From Paracoccaceae bacterium (GTDB taxonomy: Bacteria > Pseudomonadota > Alphaproteobacteria > Rhodobacterales > Rhodobacteraceae): DNA of 64,000 bases. The stretch covers positions 62,001-126,000 of the forward strand of contig JANSYP010000006.1 in the NCBI GenBank assembly GCA_024742405.1. Reading direction: 5' to 3'. Made by a program: the position numbers and the translations under genes. Shown piece by piece: positions 45,768 through 54,083 of the stretch (position 1 is its first letter; each line of letters starts with the position of its first letter). The notes under the pieces are model-generated. The model made no database searches, was not told where the DNA came from, and worked only from the letters and a program-made list of their open reading frames with translations.

Positions 45768-46973
45768 ATGACCCGTACCCGTTTCATGCGCCTGGATGAG
45801 TGGATCGGATTTGCGATCCTGGCCCTGGTGATCTTTGTCCTGCTGCCAGCCGCGCTCGACGATTTCCGCCTCAACCTGTTCGGCAAGTACCTGACCTACG
45901 CCTTCGTCGCGATTGGGCTGGTGCTCTGCTGGGGGGCTGGCGGCATCCTCAGCCTCGGACAAGGGGTCTTCTTCGGGCTCGGCGGCTATTGCATGGCGAT
46001 GTTCCTGAAGCTCGAAGCCTCGACGCCGGAAAACACCGCGATCCAGTCCACTCCGGGCATCCCGGACTTCATGGATTGGAACCAGCTCACGGCGCTGCCG
46101 GCCTGGTGGGAGCCGTTCTACAGCCTGCCCTTCACGCTGCTGGCCGTCATCATGGTCCCGGTTTTGCTGGCCGGGTTCATCGGGTTCGCGATGTTCAGCC
46201 GGCGCGTGGGCGGGGTCTACTTTGCCATCATCACCCAAGCCATTGCCGCGATCATGACAATCCTGATCATCGGACAGCAGGGCTTTACCGGCGGCGTCAA
46301 CGGCATCACCGATCTGCGCACGCTCCACGGCTGGGACATCCGCACCAACGAGGCCAAGACAACGCTCTACTTCGTCAATGGCGTTCTGCTCTTCGCGTGT
46401 CTCTTCATCGCGCAATACATCCGCAAATCGAAACTGGGCCGTGTGCTGATCGCAATGCGCGATCAGGAGGATCGAGTGCGCTTTTCCGGCTATGATGTCG
46501 CAAATTTCAAGGTGTTCATCTTCTGCGTCGGCGCGGCGATGGCCGGCATGGGTGGCGCGATGTTCACGCTTCAGGTCGGGTTCATGTCCCCGACACTAGT
46601 GGGCATCGTCCCCTCGATCGAAATGGTGATCTTTTGCGCGGTGGGTGGCCGGCTCTCGATCCTCGGCGCAGTCTATGGCGCGCTGCTGGTCAACTGGTCC
46701 AAGACGGTGCTGTCGGAGAGTTTCCCCGAGCTTTGGCTCTTCGGTCTGGGCGGGCTCTTTATCGCAGTGGTGATGTTCTTCCCCAACGGTCTGGCCGGCA
46801 TCTACAACGACTATGTCGAGCCTCACATCAAGGCCCTGTTCGGCCGAGGCAAGCCTGAACGCTCCGACGAAGTGGCCGCGCCCGCGGTTGAAACCCCGCC
46901 CTCCGGCGGCCCGGCGCAGCCCACCGCCCGACCGGCCGCACAAATCCCGCCCGCTGGCACACCGGCGCAATAG
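45768..46973 (+). CDS. urtC: urea/amide ABC transporter permease UrtC
   Basis: A 401-residue LivM-type permease with about nine helices, including GGILSLGQGVFFGLGGYCMA and the loop ESRVLIAMRDQ-like segment GRVLIAMRDQEDRVRFSGYD. The start is the ATG at 45768 (GAAGG eight bases upstream); a GTG at 45762 is also in frame. The last ~40 residues form an unusual Pro/Ala-rich tail (VETPPSGGPAQPTARPAAQI) not expected in the family. Confidence 0.92.
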   Translation: MTRTRFMRLDEWIGFAILALVIFVLLPAALDDFRLNLFGKYLTYAFVAIGLVLCWGAGGILSLGQGVFFGLGGYCMAMFLKLEASTPENTAIQSTPGIPDFMDWNQLTALPAWWEPFYSLPFTLLAVIMVPVLLAGFIGFAMFSRRVGGVYFAIITQAIAAIMTILIIGQQGFTGGVNGITDLRTLHGWDIRTNEAKTTLYFVNGVLLFACLFIAQYIRKSKLGRVLIAMRDQEDRVRFSGYDVANFKVFIFCVGAAMAGMGGAMFTLQVGFMSPTLVGIVPSIEMVIFCAVGGRLSILGAVYGALLVNWSKTVLSESFPELWLFGLGGLFIAVVMFFPNGLAGIYNDYVEPHIKALFGRGKPERSDEVAAPAVETPPSGGPAQPTARPAAQIPPAGTPAQ

Positions 46974-46983
46974 GAGGCCAGCA

Positions 46984-47733
46984 ATGTCCACCCCCAACCC
47001 GAACTTCGTTCTTATGGTCGAAGACCTCTCCGTATCCTTCGACGGCTTCAAGGCGGTCGACGATCTGAGCCTCTATATCGAGCCCAACGAATGCCGTGTC
47101 ATCATCGGGCCGAACGGCGCGGGAAAGACGACGGTGCTCGATCTCATCTGCGGACGGACCAAGGCCACCGCCGGGTCTATCAAGTTCAAGGGGCACGAGC
47201 TGACCCGGATGCGCGAGGACCAGATCGTCCATGAGGGCGTCGGCCGCAAGTTCCAGACCCCGTCTGTCTATGAGGATTTGACGGTGTTCGAGAACCTCGA
47301 GCTGTCCTACCCCAAGGGATACTCGGTCTTCGGCGCGCTGATCTTTCGCCGCGATCAAAGCGTCGAGGATCGGATCCGCGAGATCGCCGAGACGATCTTT
47401 CTCGACGACGCGCTGGAAGAACGCGCCGCGGTCCTGTCACACGGACAAAAGCAGTGGCTCGAGATCGGCATGCTGCTGATCCAGGATCCGGAGCTTTTGA
47501 TGCTCGACGAACCCGTGGCCGGCATGTCCGTGGCCGAGCGCAAGAAAACCGCCGAGCTGCTCAACCGGATCATCAAGGACCGCTCCGTGATGGTCGTGGA
47601 GCATGACATGGGATTTGTCGCCGATATCGCGACCCGGGTGACGGTGCTGCACCAGGGCAAGGTTCTGTCCGAAGGCTCCATGGAACATGTCCAGGCCGAT
47701 CCCAAGGTCGTTGAAGTCTATCTGGGCCACTGA
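46984..47733 (+). CDS. urtD: urea/amide ABC transporter ATP-binding protein UrtD
   Basis: A 249-residue LivG-type ATPase. Walker A: IIGPNGAGKTTVLDLICG. Signature region: VLSHGQKQWLEIGMLLI, the SHGQKQ variant of LSGGQ usual for UrtD. Walker B: PELLMLDEPVAGM. The frame extends upstream across urtC, but the ATG at 46984 after GGAGG is the right start. It pairs with urtE. Confidence 0.93.
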   Translation: MSTPNPNFVLMVEDLSVSFDGFKAVDDLSLYIEPNECRVIIGPNGAGKTTVLDLICGRTKATAGSIKFKGHELTRMREDQIVHEGVGRKFQTPSVYEDLTVFENLELSYPKGYSVFGALIFRRDQSVEDRIREIAETIFLDDALEERAAVLSHGQKQWLEIGMLLIQDPELLMLDEPVAGMSVAERKKTAELLNRIIKDRSVMVVEHDMGFVADIATRVTVLHQGKVLSEGSMEHVQADPKVVEVYLGH

Positions 47734-47743
47734 GGGGCACGAG

Positions 47744-48433
47744 ATGCTGACCATTCAAGAATTGCGGGCCGCCTACAGCGAGAGCGAGGTGCTCCACGGG
47801 ATAAACCTCGATGTCCGCCCCGGCGAGATCGTGGCGATCATGGGCCGCAACGGCATGGGCAAGACCACGCTGATGAAAACGCTGATGGGGATCGTGCCCT
47901 CTCAGGGTGGTGCGATCGAAGTCGACGGCGCACCGATCACCGGCCTGAAATCCCACAAGCGGGTCGCGGCGGGTCTGGCCTATGTCCCCCAGGGGCGACA
48001 GATCTTTTCCTCCATGACCGTCGAGGAAAACGTCGAGACCGGGCTGACCGTCACGGGCAGGTCCCGCGTGCCGGACGAGATTTATGAGCTCTTCCCGGTG
48101 CTGCTTGAGATGAAGAACCGCCGTGGCGGCAACCTGTCGGGCGGCCAACAGCAGCAACTCGCAATCGCCCGCGCTCTGGCCAGCGCGCCAAAGGTTCTGC
48201 TGCTTGACGAACCCACCGAGGGCATCCAACCTTCGATCATCCGCGACATGGCCCGGACCTTGCGCAAGATCCGCGACCAGAGCGGGCTGAGCATCGTCGT
48301 CTCCGAACAGGTGTTGAGCTTCGCCCTCGACGTCGCCGACCGCGTGCTTGTGCTGGAAAACGGCACCTTCGTTCACGAGGCCCCGCGCGAGGGCATCGAC
48401 GAAGAAAAGGTCTCGAAATTCCTATCGGTCTGA
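47744..48433 (+). CDS. urtE: urea/amide ABC transporter ATP-binding protein UrtE
   Basis: A 229-residue LivF-type ATPase. Walker A: IMGRNGMGKTTLMKTLMG. Signature: GGNLSGGQQQQLAIARALAS. Walker B: KVLLLDEPTEGIQPSII. The ATG at 47744 lies ten bases after urtD. The IQPSII stretch after Walker B is typical of UrtE. It completes the transporter. Confidence 0.93.
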   Translation: MLTIQELRAAYSESEVLHGINLDVRPGEIVAIMGRNGMGKTTLMKTLMGIVPSQGGAIEVDGAPITGLKSHKRVAAGLAYVPQGRQIFSSMTVEENVETGLTVTGRSRVPDEIYELFPVLLEMKNRRGGNLSGGQQQQLAIARALASAPKVLLLDEPTEGIQPSIIRDMARTLRKIRDQSGLSIVVSEQVLSFALDVADRVLVLENGTFVHEAPREGIDEEKVSKFLSV

Positions 48434-48464
48434 ACAGACCCAATCCCAGAAGGAGAACCCCCCA

Positions 48465-49694
48465 ATGGCTGAAACGTTGATCTCGGTCGATCTGAGCGAA
48501 AGCCCGACGACCAATGAGAACATCCATAACCGTTGGCACCCCGACATCCCGATCGCGGTCTGGGTCGACCCGGGGGACGAGTTCAAGATCGAGACCTATG
48601 ACTGGACCGGCGGGCAAATCAAAAACGACGACGACGCGTCGGACGTGCGCGATGTCGAGCTGGAGCAGGTCCACTACCTCTCCGGCCCCATTGGAGTGAA
48701 GGGCGCAGAGCCCGGCGATCTGCTGGTCGTCGAAATCCTCGATATCGGCGCCAAGGAGGACAGTCTCTGGGGCTTCAACGGTTTCTTCTCAAAGCAGAAC
48801 GGCGGCGGATTCCTGACCGAGCACTTCCCCGAGGCGCAGAAAACCATCTGGGATCTCAAGGGCATGTTCACCGAGAGCCGCCACGTGCCAGGTGTGAAAT
48901 ACGCAGGCCTCATCCATCCCGGCCTGATCGGCTGCCTGCCCGACAAACCGATGCTGGATATGTGGAACGAGCGCGAGACGAAGCTCGTGGACACCGACCC
49001 CGACCGTGTGCCCCCGTTGGCCGCCCTGCCCAACACTCAGGCCGCCCATATGGGCAAGATGACCGGCGAGGCCCGCGACAAGGCCGCTGCCGAAGCCGCC
49101 CGCACCGTGCCGCCGCGCGAGCATGGCGGAAACTGCGATATCAAGGATCTCAGCCGCGGATCCAAGATCTACTTCCCGGTCTATGTCGATGGCGCAGGAC
49201 TCTCGATGGGGGATCTGCACTTCAGCCAGGGCGATGGCGAAATCACCTTTTGTGGCGCCATCGAGATGGCCGGTTGGCTGCATCTGAAGGTTACGCTGAT
49301 CAAGGACGGCATGACGAAATACGGGGTCAAAAACCCGCTCTTCAAACCCTCGCCGATCACACCGAAATACGACGACTTTCTCATCTTCGAGGGGATCAGC
49401 GTCGATGAGCAGGGTGAGCAGCACTATCTCGATGTCCATATCGCCTATCGCCAGGCCTGTCTGAATGCGATCGAGTATCTGAAGAAATTCGGCTATTCCG
49501 GCGCCCAGGCCTATTCGATCCTCGGCACCGCACCCTGTCAGGGCCACATTTCGGGCGTTGTGGATATCCCCAATGCCTGCGCGACCCTTTGGCTGCCGAC
49601 GGACATTTTCGAGTGGGATCTGATGCCGAATGCCGATGGACCGGTGAAGTATCTCGACGGGTCGGTTCAGGTCCCGCTGGCCCCGGACCTCTGA
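48465..49694 (+). CDS. fmdA: formamidase
   Basis: A 409-residue acetamidase/formamidase family protein. The N-terminus reads ETLISVDLSESPTTNENIHN. Later segments include GFNGFFSKQNGGGFLTEHFP, HGGNCDIKDLSRGSKIYFPV and GDLHFSQGDGEITFCGAIEM, all typical of FmdA. It hydrolyses formamide to formate and ammonium. An AAGGAG site precedes the ATG. It follows urtE after a short gap, so uptake and hydrolysis are co-regulated. No urease genes are visible in the window. Confidence 0.93.
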   Translation: MAETLISVDLSESPTTNENIHNRWHPDIPIAVWVDPGDEFKIETYDWTGGQIKNDDDASDVRDVELEQVHYLSGPIGVKGAEPGDLLVVEILDIGAKEDSLWGFNGFFSKQNGGGFLTEHFPEAQKTIWDLKGMFTESRHVPGVKYAGLIHPGLIGCLPDKPMLDMWNERETKLVDTDPDRVPPLAALPNTQAAHMGKMTGEARDKAAAEAARTVPPREHGGNCDIKDLSRGSKIYFPVYVDGAGLSMGDLHFSQGDGEITFCGAIEMAGWLHLKVTLIKDGMTKYGVKNPLFKPSPITPKYDDFLIFEGISVDEQGEQHYLDVHIAYRQACLNAIEYLKKFGYSGAQAYSILGTAPCQGHISGVVDIPNACATLWLPTDIFEWDLMPNADGPVKYLDGSVQVPLAPDL

Positions 49695-49701
49695 GGCGGA
49701 C

Positions 49702-50031
49702 ATGCCAGTATACGACTACAGCTGCCCCACCTGCGGGCCATTCGAGGCGCTGATGCCGATGGCCCGCTGCAAGGACCCAGTCACCTGCGGGGCGTGCGGC
49801 GCAACGGCACCGCGCGTCCTGCTCACCGCTCCGGCGCTGGCCAATATGGGCACTGGCCGGCGGCGGGCGCACGAAACCAACGAGCGCGCGGCGGACAGTC
49901 CGAAGAAATCCTCCCACGGCCCGGGCTGCTCCTGCTGCGGCGGGAGAAAGAAAATCAATTCGGGCACTCTACAGCGCCCGGACGGATCGAAGAGCTTTCC
50001 CAAGAAGCGTCCCTGGATGATTTCTCACTAG
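49702..50031 (+). CDS. fmdB: FmdB-type zinc-ribbon protein
   Basis: A 109-residue protein whose N-terminus is the FmdB regulatory-type zinc ribbon: MPVYDYSCPTCGPFEALMPM and VTCGACGATAPRVL, with two CxxC pairs. A second cysteine cluster, GPGCSCCGGRKK, follows. FmdB of Methylophilus is linked to amide-induced genes, but how it acts is unclear. It begins eight bases after fmdA. Confidence 0.85.
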   Translation: MPVYDYSCPTCGPFEALMPMARCKDPVTCGACGATAPRVLLTAPALANMGTGRRRAHETNERAADSPKKSSHGPGCSCCGGRKKINSGTLQRPDGSKSFPKKRPWMISH

Positions 50032-50064
50032 GGTCCGCGGAGGGCACAGCGAACTGTCAGGCCT

Positions 50065-50105
50065 TGCCACCCTGCCGGGGCCTGGGGCGCCCCGGCAGGG
50101 TGGCA
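50065..50105. repeat. 17-base perfect inverted repeat after fmdB
   Basis: Arms of 17 bases (core CCACCCTGCCGGGGC and its complement) with a seven-base loop, about 33 bases after the fmdB stop. There is no T tract on either side, so it is either a bidirectional decay-blocking hairpin or a weak terminator. A second, shorter inverted repeat lies 30 bases further on. Confidence 0.6.
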
Positions 50106-50137
50106 GAAAAGGCTGAGAACCCAAGGTCGATGTCGGA

Positions 50138-50171
50138 TGCGTCGACCGGGGCACTTAGGCGGGTCGACGCA
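50138..50171. repeat. 10-base inverted repeat TGCGTCGACC-N14-GGTCGACGCA
   Basis: A perfect 10-base inverted repeat, with a 14-base spacer, in the 352-base gap (50032-50383) between fmdB and the GntR gene. The rest of the gap has no convincing gene on either strand; its weak open frames do not resemble proteins I know. Function unknown. Confidence 0.45.
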
Positions 50172-50383
50172 CGGTCTCTCTGGTCAATCCACCGGATGCC
50201 CGCATTTCTCTTTGGCTTGGCATAGATACTTGGTGCCCAGACAAGCGCCTGAAATGGGACGATGCCGATCAAGGGGACGGCGAGCATCCCGGCCGTCGGC
50301 GAGGATGCCTATTGCGCACACGGGCGTTTCGCAGAGGTCATGAAGCCTGAATTACGCCCAGCCCGCCAAGGGCGCCCCAAGCT

Positions 50384-51067
50384 TCAGCCATCAGAGACGA
50401 GTTCGATGATGGCCTGCGACGTAGCCGCATTGTGCGCGACGAGCCGGTCGGCGACATCGAACCGTGCACGGATGCGCATCGCTCCCATGATACCATCATG
50501 TTCTTCGAGCGACTGCTTCACCCGTTCGGGATCGTCATTAACTTGATAGCGCGCGCGCAGAACCTTTGTCTGCAGCCGTTCGTAAATGCTCACCACCTCC
50601 CTATTGCCGGCAAGCTGTGCCATGCGGTGGTGAAACGCCTCGTTGAGTTCCGTGTAAAGCTCGTGGGTTTCGGCGGCTTCCGCGGCGACCAGATCATCAT
50701 GCAGCCGCTGCAGCGACGCCAGATCCTGATCAGTGGCTTTCTCGGCTGCGTTCAGACCGATGAAGTGCTCGATCACGCCCTTTGCCTCGAACACGTCCGC
50801 CAAATCATCGCTGTTGAGCGGGGTGACGACGGCCCCGCGATTGGGTCTGAGCCTCACCAGGCCTTCCACCGACAGCGCCTTCAAGGCTTCTCGCAATGGG
50901 GTACGCGACACATCAAGTTGCGCGCACAGATGCGCCTCGGGCACCCGTACCCCGGCAGGCAGATCACCGCGCACAATCTTCTGCCGCAACGCCGCAATCA
51001 GGCGGCCGTGGAGATCGACAGCCGCGCCCGAAGCTCCGTCTTGAGGTTCGGGCTGGTCGAGCATCAT
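50384..51067 (-). CDS. GntR family transcriptional regulator, FCD type
   Basis: A 227-residue repressor. N-terminal winged helix: LIAALRQKIVRGDLPAGVRV and LDVSRTPLREALKALSVEGL. C-terminal FCD ligand domain with helices such as LNEAFHHRMAQLAG and the His residues expected to bind metal (RLVAHNAATSQ). The ATG at 51067 overlaps the stop of the upstream isomerase-like gene (ATGA). FCD members usually respond to organic acids. It probably controls the neighbouring transporter and amidohydrolase genes. Confidence 0.9.
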   Translation of the reverse strand: MMLDQPEPQDGASGAAVDLHGRLIAALRQKIVRGDLPAGVRVPEAHLCAQLDVSRTPLREALKALSVEGLVRLRPNRGAVVTPLNSDDLADVFEAKGVIEHFIGLNAAEKATDQDLASLQRLHDDLVAAEAAETHELYTELNEAFHHRMAQLAGNREVVSIYERLQTKVLRARYQVNDDPERVKQSLEEHDGIMGAMRIRARFDVADRLVAHNAATSQAIIELVSDG

Positions 51068-51846
51068 TTTTGGATCCGCTTTGTGAAAATCTGACCATAG
51101 GGCGCCAGCGCGCTCTGGTCGATGTCGAAGAGATTCAGCGTGCCCCAGAGCGTCACGGCGATGGAATCGAGCACCGGGATTCCGAACTCCGCCTCGATCT
51201 CGGCCGCGACGAAGGGCCCGCGCATGTTGGTGCAGACAATGGCCACCGCGTCGACGCCCTGGCCGGCGACCTCGCGGCACATCTCGGCGACGCGGTCGGG
51301 AGAGATCTCGGCGAAGCTGAAATTGTCACTCAGATCCTCGCGACAAGTCGCGGCAATCTCGATGCCGATCGTCGCGTAGTTGCGGACAATGGCGGCTTCG
51401 ACATCGGACGAATAGGGCGTCACGAGACCGATGCGGCGAACGCCGAAGGCTTCGAGCGCCGCATTGAGGCTCACGATGGCAGAGGTCGCCGGGCACCCGG
51501 CCCGATCCTCCAGGGCGGCACATAGCCGGGCATCGGTGTCAAACCCGCGCCAACTGGCCGAAGTGCCGTTCCAGGCAATGGCAGACAGTTTCGCATCGGC
51601 CAGAAGATCCCCAGCCGCAAGGATCGGGTCGAGCGAGAACTGCGCGTCAGCCGCTTCGTCCAGTGCGATCCGCGTGACCTGAAAGCGCGAGAAATGGACA
51701 CCGACCCGATCCGCTAAGGGCGCTGCGAGCAGCGCGGTGGCCGGCTCCAGCGCCGTGTTCGACGACGGCACAAGCATTCCGATCCGCAAATCTGGCACGC
51801 TGCGCAGGGTCAACGGCGCAAATTCACCGGGCATTTCCGCACTCAT
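51064..51846 (-). CDS. maleate cis-trans isomerase-like protein (Asp/Glu racemase superfamily)
   Basis: A 260-residue protein of the maleate isomerase/arylmalonate decarboxylase group. Signatures: LRIGMLVPSSNTALEPATA, AIAWNGTSASWRGF where family members often have a catalytic Cys, RRIGLVTPYSSDVEAAIVRN and VAIVCTNMRGPFVAAEIEAE with a second-site Cys. The first catalytic Cys appears replaced by Ser/Asn (WNGTSAS), so a plain maleate isomerase reaction is uncertain. The ATG at 51846 has a GGAG site. It is co-transcribed with the GntR gene and divergent from tctB. Confidence 0.75.
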   Translation of the reverse strand: MSAEMPGEFAPLTLRSVPDLRIGMLVPSSNTALEPATALLAAPLADRVGVHFSRFQVTRIALDEAADAQFSLDPILAAGDLLADAKLSAIAWNGTSASWRGFDTDARLCAALEDRAGCPATSAIVSLNAALEAFGVRRIGLVTPYSSDVEAAIVRNYATIGIEIAATCREDLSDNFSFAEISPDRVAEMCREVAGQGVDAVAIVCTNMRGPFVAAEIEAEFGIPVLDSIAVTLWGTLNLFDIDQSALAPYGQIFTKRIQK

Positions 51847-51887
51847 TCTGGAACTCCACTTGATCGAAACACAGCAATTCCCAGCAA

Positions 51888-51899
51888 TTTGCATGCAAA
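51888..51899. promoter_or_regulatory. palindrome TTTGCATGCAAA in the divergent region
   Basis: A perfect 12-base palindrome about 40 bases upstream of the isomerase-like gene, in the 219-base AT-richer gap before tctB. It is a candidate operator for the adjacent GntR regulator, but the FCD-type core (TGGT-type half sites) is not obvious, so binding is uncertain. Confidence 0.35.
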
Positions 51900-51966
51900 A
51901 TCTGCGTGGATCAACTGAATATTGGTTAACCCATCTCCGCCCTTCCTGCGTGCAGAAACGCATATT

Positions 51967-51978
51967 TTTTGATCAAAA
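51967..51978. promoter_or_regulatory. palindrome TTTTGATCAAAA upstream of tctB
   Basis: A perfect 12-base palindrome about 90 bases upstream of the tctB start. GntR/FCD operators often have a TTGATCAA-like centre, so this is the better candidate of the two palindromes. The position fits control of the tct transcript. Confidence 0.4.
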
Positions 51979-52065
51979 TGGGAATTTTGTGCCCAGTTTC
52001 TCTCTTTAGTGTTCCAGAGTCAGATCGAGACGGGTAGTCTAGATTGCATACAATCCTGGAAGATC

Positions 52066-52557
52066 ATGACACCGGAGCCTCCGCCAGACCATCCGACGCC
52101 GCGCGCCGATCTTTGGATCGGCTTGTTTGCGTTTGTCTTCGGCCTTGCGGCTGCCGGGTTGGTTCCTGGCGAGGTTGCGAAAGACGGCTTGACGAAATTT
52201 GGCGATGTAAGGTCCCCGGCCTTCTTTCCGATCACCGCAGCGGCCTTTCTGGTCGTGCTGTCCGTCGCCCTTGTGCTTCGGGCCGTTCGAGCGGGCGCTC
52301 TTAGCGGCATCGAGACCGGCGTCGCGAGACCGTCACCCAAGGTGCTCGCGGTCGGCGGAGCCCTAGCCTTGGCCGGAGTTGCGATTTTTTGGCTCGGGTT
52401 CTTCGTCACCGCGGCGCTCCTGATTGCCGGACTCACCTGGATTTTCGGAGAACATCGCCTGCTCCGCATCGCAACACTTGCGGTCTGCGTGCCCCTCGGC
52501 ATCCAGATCCTCTTTCGCGAGATGCTGAATGTCCTGCTGCCATCGGGTGTCTGGTGA
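52066..52557 (+). CDS. tripartite tricarboxylate transporter small membrane subunit
   Basis: A 163-residue TctB-type protein with four predicted helices (LWIGLFAFVFGLAAAGLVPG; PAFFPITAAAFLVVLSVALV; GGALALAGVAIFWLGFFVTA; LLRIATLAVCVPLGIQILF). It is the small membrane subunit of a TTT-family transporter. The ATG at 52066 follows a GGAAG site. It overlaps tctA by one base (TGATG). Confidence 0.88.
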   Translation: MTPEPPPDHPTPRADLWIGLFAFVFGLAAAGLVPGEVAKDGLTKFGDVRSPAFFPITAAAFLVVLSVALVLRAVRAGALSGIETGVARPSPKVLAVGGALALAGVAIFWLGFFVTAALLIAGLTWIFGEHRLLRIATLAVCVPLGIQILFREMLNVLLPSGVW

Positions 52558-54083
52558 TGCTCGCGGACCTGGCAGCCGGTTTCTCACTCATCCTCGATCC
52601 TGCAGTGATCGGGGTGGCGCTTGCCGGTCTGCTGGCGGGGATTCTGGTGGGCGGTCTGCCGGGGCTGACGGCGACCATGGCGGTGGCAGTCCTCGCGCCG
52701 TTCACCTTCATGATGGACACGCTGATCGGGCTTCCGTTCCTTCTGGGCGTGTACAAGGGCGCGATCTATGCCGGGTCGATCCCGGCGATCCTGATCAACA
52801 CTCCGGGCACCGCTGCGGCCGCTGCGACCGCGGCCGACGGAAACGCGATGGCCCGCAGTGGGCGAGCGCGGCAAGCGCTGGAGATCAGCCTCTACGCCTC
52901 GGTGATTGCCGATCTGATCGCGACGATCGTACTGATCGCGGTGGCCGCTCCGCTGGCGTCAATTGCCATCAAGGTCGGCTCGCCGGAGTTCACGCTGCTC
53001 TATGCCATTGCCCTGACAATGGTCGCGGCGGTTTCGGGCCAGGACATGCTGAAGGGGATGATCGCTGCGGTGCTCGGCGTGATGATTTCTTTGATCGGGC
53101 TCGACCCGATGTCCGGCGCGCAACGCTATACCTTCGACACAACGCTGCTCTTGGGGGGGATTTCGCTGATCCCGCTTCTGATCGGGATGTTCGCATTGAG
53201 CGAGATCCTGATCCGGGCCGAGGACCAACTCAAGGGCACAAGGCCCGGTTCGATCGACGCAAAGCGTGCATCGCAAGGTCTTTCGCTGTCCGGCTTGAAA
53301 CGACTCATGCCCACGATCCTGCGCTCGACCGGCATCGGCACCGCCTTGGGCAGCCTGCCCGGTCTCGGCGCAGAGATCTCTTGCTGGGTCGCCTATGGTG
53401 TGGCCAAGCGGACCTCGAAAACCCCCGAGGCGTTCGGCAAGGGCGCACCCGAAGGCGTCGCCGCCGCCGAAGCCGGCAACAATGCGGTTTGCCCCGCGGC
53501 GCTGATCCCGATGACCGTGTTCGGTATTCCGGGCGACACGATCACCGCCGTTCTCCTGGGCGCGTTCATGGCCCAGGGTCTGATGCCGGGTCCACTGATG
53601 TTCGCGCGCGATGCCGAGACGGTTTACGCGATTTTCGCCTTTTTGCTCGTCTCCAACGTGATGCTGCTCTTCGTTGGGCTCTGGGCCATTCGCTACATGC
53701 AACGGATCGTCCTGATCCCGAACGCGTTGCTTTATCCGGCGGTGGCAGCGTTCTGTTTCGCCGGCGCCTTTGCCGTGAACAACGCGGGCTTCGACATTGT
53801 GATCATGCTTGTGGGCGGAATCGCCGGCTATGCCATGCGCAAAACCGGCATGCCCATTGCGCCCTTCGTGATCGGCATGCTGCTGGCCCCCGGTCTGGAA
53901 AACTCGCTGCGCCAGTCGCTGACGGCGTCGCGCGGCTCACTCCTGATTTTTGTCGAAAAGCCGGCCGCGCTCGCGCTTCTGGTGATCCTCGCCGGCCTGG
54001 TGGGGCTTTTTGCCCTGCAGGGGTGGCGGCGCGGTGCCCCCGCAAACACCTCCCTCAACCAGCAAAATGGAGAGACAAGATGA
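52557..54083 (+). CDS. tripartite tricarboxylate transporter large permease (TctA)
   Basis: A 508-residue membrane protein with about 11-12 helices. TctA motifs: AGILVGGLPGLTATMAVAVL and AGSIPAILINTPGTAAAAAT near the N-terminus, and GSLPGLGAEISCWVAYGVAK with PEGVAAAEAGNNAV in the second half. It imports organic acids using a binding protein. The ATG overlaps the tctB stop by one base. The frame continues upstream but this is the family start. Confidence 0.92.
   Translation: MLADLAAGFSLILDPAVIGVALAGLLAGILVGGLPGLTATMAVAVLAPFTFMMDTLIGLPFLLGVYKGAIYAGSIPAILINTPGTAAAAATAADGNAMARSGRARQALEISLYASVIADLIATIVLIAVAAPLASIAIKVGSPEFTLLYAIALTMVAAVSGQDMLKGMIAAVLGVMISLIGLDPMSGAQRYTFDTTLLLGGISLIPLLIGMFALSEILIRAEDQLKGTRPGSIDAKRASQGLSLSGLKRLMPTILRSTGIGTALGSLPGLGAEISCWVAYGVAKRTSKTPEAFGKGAPEGVAAAEAGNNAVCPAALIPMTVFGIPGDTITAVLLGAFMAQGLMPGPLMFARDAETVYAIFAFLLVSNVMLLFVGLWAIRYMQRIVLIPNALLYPAVAAFCFAGAFAVNNAGFDIVIMLVGGIAGYAMRKTGMPIAPFVIGMLLAPGLENSLRQSLTASRGSLLIFVEKPAALALLVILAGLVGLFALQGWRRGAPANTSLNQQNGETR

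Noticed and set aside
52529-54079. long upstream extension of the TctC frame
   Set aside because: It lies in another frame of tctA and is Arg/Asp-rich. The signal peptide beginning at 54080 marks the real start.
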